Positions 46,655 to 64,000 of a DNA stretch of 64,000 nucleotides are shown here, piece by piece. Location of the stretch: contig CM060317.1 of the NCBI GenBank assembly GCA_030674155.1, positions 44,191,165 through 44,255,164 on the forward strand, written 5' to 3'. The notes under the pieces are model-generated. The model was not told the origin of the DNA. It searched no databases and saw only the letters and a list, made by a program, of their open reading frames with translations. How positions within the stretch are numbered: the stretch's first letter is position 1; each line of letters opens with the position of its first letter. The translations under genes were made by a program, and so were the position numbers. The DNA comes from Stramonita haemastoma. Its lineage: Eukaryota; Mollusca; Gastropoda; Neogastropoda; Muricidae.

Positions 46655-48165
46655 AGCACTGTTTATCATCCAGTCATTCCAGAGACAAAGTGCACAGACT
46701 ATGTAGCAGTGCATTGATTGCTTTACTTACGTGACAGTGATCTCAGCCTCTTTCCCTGATGAAATTGAATTGAATTCATGATCTGAATGCTGGCATTTTG
46801 ATGTCAGTCTCCATTCTTCAGACAGTTCTTAGTACCTACAGTGATATCGAGAATCTCTGCATCTTTATATAATGATACTATATAAATGAGGGGAGAGAGA
46901 AGGAAAAGAGGTTTAAACTTATCTTTACTTTCCTACGTGATACCTGATATGAGCAATCTCATTATAATGAGTTTTGAGATCTAAAATAATGTCTGTACAA
47001 ACATATTCATAATATGGTTCTCAGTGACCTGCACGTTTCTGTGCGTACATATCTAATTCATAGTGACATTGCACATCTACCTACCTGTTAATGGTCCATG
47101 TGCATAGTGGGAGTGGAAGCTGCACGAAGAAATAAGACTTACAAACTGCTGGCATCCAGAGAGGTTGGAGTTGATAGAAAACTGTTGCACATGTCAACAC
47201 CCAACCTAAGTTTAACATTGCACTTGCGGGAAGTGGTTATCAGAACTAATAGTTACATAGTAACAGGATATAACTTTGATCAGATGACATTGGAAAAGAC
47301 TGATTGGAATGTTGTACCATTCCGTTTTTGAGGGTAAAGGTCTGTACAGGAAGGACTGACACGATCACTTTTTTGTCTTTGCTAATACATGACAGGGGAA
47401 TAATGAACATTGTGATTGAAATACAGTATTTGTTATTTTTTTCCAGGGAAGTATTGTTAAATCAAAATTTTTTGTCTGATCTGCCTTTTTTATGCTGGAT
47501 TTTTTTTGGTGGCTGGATTGAGCTGTAGTTATTATTTTTTTTATTAATTCTTATTGTTTGGTGATCTTTCTTTGAAAAATTATTATTTATTTTTTTACAG
47601 TGAATTTTTTGTGGGGGGGGGGATTTTCACCATTGCTTTATTTAGTTTGTAAATAAATTAAATGTGCTTAAAAATTGACCTTCATGTTATTTTGGAGAGG
47701 TTATGGTTTTTGTAATCATAGTCTGGAGTCAGCAGGTGCATATCTTTGTGGCATTTGCATAAGTATGTGTGTGCATTTGCATATCAGGGTTGAAGTGCAT
47801 GCACAGGTGTGTGTGTGTGTGTGTGTTGTGTGTGTGTGTTAATAATTATGTGCTGTGTATTGTGACCGAGTGTGAGAGTGTGTGTATGTGTGCATCACAG
47901 CCAAACAGCATGACAAAGCAAGAGGCCAAAGCAGGCTGCAGAATAAGTCATCTTTATTTAACTCTGAACTTATGTCAACACTCTGCCCCTTCACCTCTTG
48001 AAAGGAGTAGGCACCCAGCAGAAACCCAAAGCAGAAGCAGGGTAACAACAAGAGTACATTGTATACAGTACTGACTGGCCTGTAGGCCATGCACATCTCA
48101 TACATTACAACTATCATGCTTGGTCAGAATATACAATGTACTGACTGGCCTGTCGCCATATTAAG
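46655..48165. other. Intergenic, no gene recognised
   Basis: AT-rich unique sequence with T runs and a short (GT)n at 47808-47840. No supported exon. Confidence 0.55.
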
Positions 48166-48840
48166 CCAAGCATGTGGCCTATATACAACTACCTGCACTG
48201 TTGGCCGTATTAAGCCATGCATGTGGCCTATATACCATACAACCTGTCTGCACTGTTGGCCATATCAAGCCATGCATGTGGCCTATATACCATACAACCT
48301 GTCTGCACTGTTGGCCATATCAAGCCATGCATGTGCCATATACATCATACTCTCTGCACTGTTGGCCATATCAAGCCATGCATGTGCCCTCTACATCATA
48401 CAACTATTTGCACTGTTGGTCATATTGAGCCATGCATGTGCCCTATGCATCATACAATCTGCACTGTTGGTCATATTGAGCCATATGCCATGATCCCTAG
48501 TGCATTACCCTAACCAATCTGCACTGTTGGCCATATCAAGCCATGCATGTGCCCTATGCATCATACAATCTGCACTGTTGGCCATATCAAGCCATGCACA
48601 TGCCCTATGCATCAGACAATCTGCACTGTTGGCCATATCAAGCCATGCATGTGGCCTATACATTATACAATTTGCACTGTTGGCCATATTGAGCCATGCA
48701 TGTGCCCTATGCATCATACAATCTGCACTGTTGGCCATATCAAGCCATGCATGTGGCCTCTACATACAACTATCTGTACTGTTGGCCATATCAAACCATG
48801 CATGTGGCCTATACATTATACAATTATCTGCAAGTCTGCC
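48165..48840. repeat. 51-bp minisatellite, about 12 units
   Basis: CTGCACTGTTGGCCATAT recurs at 48193, 48248, 48303, 48354, about 48408, 48459, 48519, 48570, 48621, about 48672, 48723 and 48774. Most spacings are 51 bp, with some 54, 55 or 60. Each unit also has CAAGCCATGCATGTG and CATCATACAA. Because 51 is a multiple of 3, long open frames exist on both strands without codon evidence for a protein. Confidence 0.95.
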
Positions 48841-48994
48841 TCGCCTACCACCCTTCTTTGTTATAAGTGATGTTATATGGGACATTGTTATAGCTTGTCA
48901 CTGTATTCACTACACGTCACAGGGAATTGTATGTTGTCCTGTGATTTTCCTCAACACATGACATGTTATACAGAATATCATCATAGCCGTTTTT

Positions 48995-48997
<3 letters not shown>

Positions 48998-49030
<33 letters not shown>

Positions 49031-49055
49031 TATATTATATATTATATATAATAAT
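48998..49055. repeat. (TA)n microsatellite
   Basis: Interrupted TA run. Confidence 0.95.
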
Positions 49056-49059
49056 CATT

Positions 49060-50119
49060 CATATCACAACGCATGGCGCGCTGCATGGAATATCATGTCT
49101 GTTTATATTATTTGACATACTCACAATACAATGTGAGACAGATCGCATGGAACACCACCCTGTGTTTGTACATCAGTTCAACACCCCGATGATATGGAGT
49201 TGCCTCTTATTTTCTATATACCACTTTCTTCTTGACTAATGTGACAAAGCATATCAAATTATCTTCATAACTTACTTTCCACATTTTTAACAATGTGACG
49301 GGAAATATGCAATCATCATTCAAATTGTCACTGTTTATATTATGACCATTACACAACACTACGTATTGTCACCATCTCTTCTGGTAATTTGACTGTAAAA
49401 AACGAGCAGAAATTCTCATTTTGATGAAGAATGAACAGTATAGCTAACATCTTCATAAAAGCATGACATGAAAAAAACAACAACCCAACTTGAAATAGGA
49501 GAATGATTACAAATATAATCTTTAATCAAACAAATGAACACTCAAAATTTCAACATTAGAATTCTCAATATGGCCAACATTTGTGCATAGATGAGAAACC
49601 TACATCACTGACAGATTATCAAATGTAGAAAAGAAAAGGAAAAAAATGACTGTTGATTATCAAATGTAAAAAAGAAGCAGAAGAAATAATTGTAGATTAT
49701 CGTATGTAGAAAACAAACAGAAGAAATAATTGTCAATAATCATAAAAAAATATGTAGAAAAGAAGCAGATGACATTATTGTCGATTACCATATGTAGAAA
49801 ACAAATGAAAGAAATGTGGGGATTATCACATGTAGAAAAGAAGCAGAAGACATAACTGGGAATTATCAAATGTAAACAAAACAACCCCCCCCAAAAAACA
49901 ATGGGAACAATCAACCGTGAGCTTACATAACCAAAAGATGTGATGTAAAAGAAAACAAAAAACCCCTAACTTGATGAACTGAATCTAATGTTGATTGGCT
50001 ATATGGTCAATCTTCATTCATGAAGTCACTTCAGTGTTATGTTTCAGAAACTGTTTGGGTCAGTTATGAGAGAGAGAGAGAGACAGACAGACGGACAGAG
50101 TGAGTTGGTGGTGGAAATG

Positions 50120-50158
<39 letters not shown>

Positions 50159-50640
50159 TTTGGTGTTTGAGATGGAGACCATGTAGGTGGATAAAAATGG
50201 AGAAGATAGAAATGTGTGATTTACAGTGAAAATAAAACTAGAAAAGCATATTAAAAAAAAAAAAAAAAAAAGGCGTATAGTGAAATTCCCCCCGCCCCCC
50301 CCCCCCCCAAAATAAAAAGTGGAAACAGATTCATTGTAAAAATGAATTACCCCCCTCCCCCAAACCTCCTGCAGTTCAGTGCTTAGACACAAAGTCTGAG
50401 AAATGGAGAAAGCAGCAAAGATTCTTTCAGTTCAATGGAAAAAACATGGTGAGGGACGGGGCGAACTTTCATCAAAAACAAAACCAAAAAAGAAAACCCA
50501 AATAAACATCAAGACAAAAAGGGGGCTAAAAAGTACAGAAAACCAGATCTCATTGCACACAAATCACTTTCTCTGCTCTGTGTTCAAACTGACGGATGAC
50601 AGGCAATGTATAACATTAGCACACTTCATGCGTGAACACA
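49060..50640. other. Intergenic with simple repeats; no gene recognised
   Basis: 49620-49905 holds imperfect repeats of TGTAGAAAAGAAGCAGA and TTGTAGATTATC. GA runs lie at 50068-50155 and A/C homopolymers at 50252-50310. No exon supported. Confidence 0.55.
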
Positions 50641-50900
50641 TTCACACTTCATGCAAAAACACATCCACACATGTGCATGAACACATCCACAAGAACACAA
50701 TCACACCTGTGCATGAACACATTCACACATGTGCATGAACACATCCACACTTGTGCATGAACACATCCACACCTGTGCATGAACACATCCACACTTGTGC
50801 ATGAACACATCCACACCTGTGCATGAACACATCCACACCTGTGCATGAACACATCCACACTGTGCATGAACACATCTCCATGAAAACATCCACACCTGAG
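50640..50900. repeat. 22-bp minisatellite
   Basis: About 11 units of GTGCATGAACACATCCACACCT with single-base variants. Confidence 0.93.
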
Positions 50901-51287
50901 TAGTCGGCCTCTCACTAATCTGTTTACACAGTAGGGATATGTGCTTCATTCATTGTTCCACACAACACTCGCATTCAATCAACAGCCAAAAAAAAAGAAA
51001 GGCACGCTGTTCTGGGTTATTTTTTTTTCAGTTTTAAAGAATACATTTTTTAAACAGTAGCAAAAGTGTCTGGACATCCAACACATATACATGCATCCTC
51101 AGATTCCACTGGAAGGAAACTGGAAGCAAAATTGACAGCACGATGTCAACTTTCATCATGCAGTCTTAGCACTGTGTTAGCTAACATGTTGCCAAAAAAT
51201 CAGGATGCATCATGCTAGTTTTTTTTTTTCTTTTTTTTCTGTTTTCCTCCCTCTTTACCGGTGTGTGTGCGTGTGTGTGTGTGTGGG

Positions 51288-51291
<4 letters not shown>

Positions 51292-51367
<76 letters not shown>

Positions 51368-51375
51368 TGTGTGTG
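51292..51375. repeat. (GA)n microsatellite
   Basis: GA run with AAGAGGAG interruptions, flanked by (GT)n. Confidence 0.96.
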
Positions 51376-51379
51376 TAAA

Positions 51380-54300
51380 GCTACTAGTCTTTTTTATCAT
51401 TAATATTTTAAAACTGATGATCAGCAGCACTGCTCTGCCCTGCATGAACACACAGAGCATGCATATTTTTTTTATATCTTTAGATGTTCAGTCCTTGCTT
51501 ATAACCTGAATGAATTTCTTCGTTTGAGATAATAAAAGTATTTGAATTTGAACATTGCTGATGTCAACAGCCATAAATAAAAAAAGTATGGGACTGGATT
51601 GCAGAACTTTCAAGAAGGGAGGTACTGCTGACTAGGAAAAGTTTTTGACGATTCAAGGGAGGAAGGTAGAGGAATGTGTGTGAGTGGGGGGGGAGTGTAT
51701 TCATCATTGAGAGGGTGGGTGACAGTGAACACAGTAATGTGTTTCAACATTCGGGCACAGCCCTAGATTCTTTCTCCCCCCCTCCCCTTCGACAATTTTT
51801 TTTCATGAACGGTCAGTCTTAGACAAAACAAAAAGGTCAGTCTTAGACAAAACAAAAACCCCCACAAAAAAAGAAAAAAAGCAAGGACTACTTACCCCCC
51901 ACCCCCACAAGAAAACACTAAAAAAAAAAAAAGAAAAGAAAAATACCAAAACAATAAAAACAAGCAAGTAAAAAAAAAAAAAAAAAGGATTACATAGCGG
52001 AAAAAAGACTGCTGCCTTGGGCACCAATCTGCAGGAGTAAATTTCTTTCATCAGTTATTGGGTAGAACATCTTTCCTTAGTGCACCTGGACCCCCCCCCC
52101 CCCCAAAAAAAAAGGATAAAATCCAAGATGGCAAGAAAAGTTCATGTGACACAGCGAGAGAAAGAGAATGAGAAGAGAGAGAGAGACATACTGGGAGAAA
52201 AAGTTTCAGACATAACTTGACCATTTTGATATTGGACTCTATGTATACATAGTCACCACACTCCCCTCACTCAAAGCACCATCTCCAGAATGTGTTTAGA
52301 CTGACTGACCCTGGGAATGTGAGAATCAACCTGTAGACTTTCCCCCAACAGAAACAAATATACCACATTCCACAGCAACAGATACAAGTATACCACATTC
52401 CACAGCAACAGAAACAAACAACACATTCCACATCAACAGGAATAGCACATTCCACAGCAACAAAAACAAACCACATTCCACAGCAACAGAAACAAATCAC
52501 TCCACAGCAACAGAAACAAACAACACATCCCACAGCAGACAACAGTGCCAATGCCAGACAGCCAACACAGGGCTCTCCTTTGCCCCGCCTCCACAAACCC
52601 CAAACCTGACAGCAGAAAGCACACACATTGATCACTGTATCACTACTGCCACTGCCACCACCACTGATTGCGGGCAATAATCCCAGGTCTGACTTGCCAC
52701 AGAAGAAGTCAACACTACTCGGTAAAAAGTACAGAGTTTGTGTCTCTCAGCTTTTTTCAAGACTGGGGAAAACAAAGGGTTTGGCTCTGATTCAGGACAT
52801 CACGAGGACTGTCAACAGCATGTGAAGCTAAGCTTCTGAACTGACTCATCAACAGGAGACAGGGAAGGAAAAAACCATCCCAAAACAATACCTCATGAAA
52901 TGAACAACAACAAGAAACAGATAACTGACGAAAATAACAACAGGAGATACAGCTAAACACACATTTCATCAAATGACAGAGTAAAAGGATGCCTTTTTAT
53001 TTCTACATTCACGCCGCATCAACCTCTTTCCCAGCCTTATGACGAATAAATGCACACCCGACAACTGGCCTCACAAACAACAAAGCTCAGTTTGTCACAG
53101 TCATTCTCTCCTGTGTCCAGACTGACAACAAATAAAAAGTACACCTGACAATCTGACCAGAAATGGCTTTTGTGACAGAAACAGAATGAACTGGTTTCTG
53201 TTTTAGCCTTTCTTTGGCAAATACAGAGCAAACCCTGGCTGAAGTCTGTCATACATGGTACAACATAATCATCTTCAAGGTAGCAAGAGAAAACTGGGTG
53301 GAAGTAGATTTTTCAGCTGCGCATTTATAACATTGAATGTATGTATAAATTTATAAAAATGTTTTGATCTGCAGTACTCTACAAAACTTTGTGCCATAGA
53401 AATGTCTAAATAGACAGCATTGAAGTAGATCAGTTGATGCTAGAGATGCTGCACTTTTCTGCAAAGTTGGTTTGCATGAAGTAATTCTGTCTATGCTCGA
53501 CTAGCACTCAGGCCCATCAGTTTTGCCACCAGCACGCACACACACACCACACAGAGCCCTCAAACTTTGGACTTCATTGAAACCAAGCTGTACCGTCACC
53601 TCTGAACTGTGAATATTCAACCAGCCAAGGCACCAACATCTGTCTACATGATTCAGCACAGCCTGAATCACTTGTGAACTCACATGTACTTTTAATTCTG
53701 TTCAATCCAATCCAATCTTGCTGTTTATAGCCCCGCAGTACCTTTTCTTGGAGGTACTGACTATTGTACACACCCAGTGCTTTTGTATTCATGAGGTCTG
53801 GCGATTTGAATATTCTTTACCATCAACATTATTATCATCATAATTATTATCAAATTTGGGTTATTTTGCTCAAGGCTTTCTCATTTGTTTTGTCATTCTA
53901 TCTTTGCTAGCATTTCCTCAGGCAGATGTTAAAGCAGCAATGTGCAAGGACTCAGAGAGCAGAAAGAAAGGAAAGATTCTATGTCACACTCCAGACACAA
54001 GCTGAGTGAGATGGGAGACAGACACAGCAACCGACCATCAAGTTGACACTTTTGTCAAGTACCCTGTAATTTCATACATGTAACGCTTCTCTCCCCACCT
54101 CCTTTTTATTCCAGGAGCAGAAAGTATAGCATAGCTGATCAAGGGAATGGAGATGTACCACTGGTAATGTGACAACAGTGTTCACGAAGAGACAGAATTA
54201 CTTGCTGCAGTAGACATTAAAACTCTCACACACAAACACACGCATACATGTGGTTATGCAAACTACCAAATTCTCTATTTCCATGCAGAAAATTGGCAGA

Positions 54301-54455
54301 GCAGATAGGAAGAGGTGCATGCGTCACATGTGTCATTTATGCCATTATCTATCGATGCAGTCTTTATGTAATATATTTTCCTACAGCTGGTTATTTATAT
54401 ACATATACATGTTCATAGTCATTCCTTCATCTACTCATAGTAATTATCACTACTA
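51380..54455. other. Intergenic between the secreted and SWIB genes; no gene recognised
   Basis: A- and C-rich low complexity (51775-52110), the CCACAGCAACAG array, then ordinary AT-rich sequence. No splice-bounded coding segment found. Confidence 0.5.
52340..52535. repeat. Short tandem array built on CCACAGCAACAGAAACAA
   Basis: About seven irregular units of 26-39 bp with CACATTCCACAGCAACAGA. Confidence 0.85.
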
Positions 54456-54460
54456 AGGCA

Positions 54461-54466
54461 TTTATT
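54461..54466 (-). terminator. Candidate poly(A) signal of the SWIB gene
   Basis: AATAAA on the minus strand, 310 bp past the stop codon at 54776-54778. Confidence 0.5.
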
Positions 54467-54775
54467 CCAAACAACAACAACATAAATCATTAAAAAAAAA
54501 AGAAGACCAAAAATAAAAGACGCAAAAACAAATTAAAAGCAAACCAAACATGCAAACTAATATTTTTGTATGTGTAAAGAAACATAAAAAAAATTCACTC
54601 AACAAGTGTCAGTTTTTAAGCTTTCTGTTTGGAGAATGTAGTTTTTTATGTGACAACAGTTTGGTGCAGGAAGCCTGTCCACAAATTGGGGCAGGAAGCC
54701 TGTCCACAGTGTCACCCGTGGGGGCTCCAAACTGTTGACATCCACAGGGGACGGGGAGGGATGATAAGGAGGCAG

Positions 54776-63917
<9,142 letters not shown>

Positions 63918-64000
63918 CTGCAAGAGCAAGGCATCGTGTTTGACTCATCATATGGAATTTAACACTTAATGATCTGCATCAGTTTAGAATACACGGCAAG
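63918..64000 (-). other. SWIB-gene intron at window edge
   Basis: Starts at the acceptor of the DEK_C exon. No further exon visible before the window ends. Confidence 0.6.

Overview
This is a eukaryotic, gene-poor and repeat-rich window. Small exons (42-283 bp) sit in long introns, all splice sites are GT/AG, and (CA/GT)n, (CT/GA)n and (TA)n microsatellites are very dense. It also carries minisatellites, tRNA-derived SINEs, RTE-like and CR1/L2-like LINE pieces and TTAA-flanked MITEs. I infer a lophotrochozoan, most likely a mollusc (possibly a gastropod); nothing in the sequence fixes the species.

Three protein-coding genes can be built exon by exon with fully consistent splice phases. (1) 1,598-15,485, plus strand: the 3' ten coding exons (430 codons plus stop) of RBM45, a multi-RRM RNA-binding protein. 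RRM1 lies upstream of the window. The introns are full of transposable elements, notably a 3.0-kb TTAA-flanked element (6,515-9,537) that carries a second nested element. (2) 37,651-45,568, plus strand: a complete five-exon gene for a 163-residue, cysteine-rich, apparently secreted protein that I do not recognise. It has a TATA-like promoter, a signal-peptide first exon and a 96-bp tandem duplication of its last exon. (3) 63,917-54,776, minus strand: the 3' eight exons of a DEK_C plus SWIB-domain nuclear protein (UAF30/spp27-like). One apparent single-base frameshift lies at the end of the DEK_C domain.

Between the genes I see mostly repeats. 15.5-37.5 kb holds LINE relics of at least three kinds (RTE-like, CR1/L2-like, one with an RNase H motif), SINEs, three TTAA MITE-type elements, a 26-bp minisatellite with higher-order structure (22.5-23.9 kb) and a possible spliced non-coding or UTR transcript (28.8-31.2 kb). 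45.9-54.4 kb holds a 51-bp minisatellite (48.2-48.8 kb) and several other arrays. The SWIB-gene introns hold 26-bp and 56-bp arrays, a hAT-like element and SINEs.

I found no convincing new multi-gene system. The most interesting signals are two minisatellites that appear to have grown out of splice junctions, one copying a 5' splice site of RBM45 and one copying the terminal 3' splice site of the SWIB gene. Others are the duplicated terminal exon of the secreted gene, a pol III SINE combining tRNA-like and 5S-like promoter parts, and transposon insertions whose target sites can be proved from neighbouring repeat copies.
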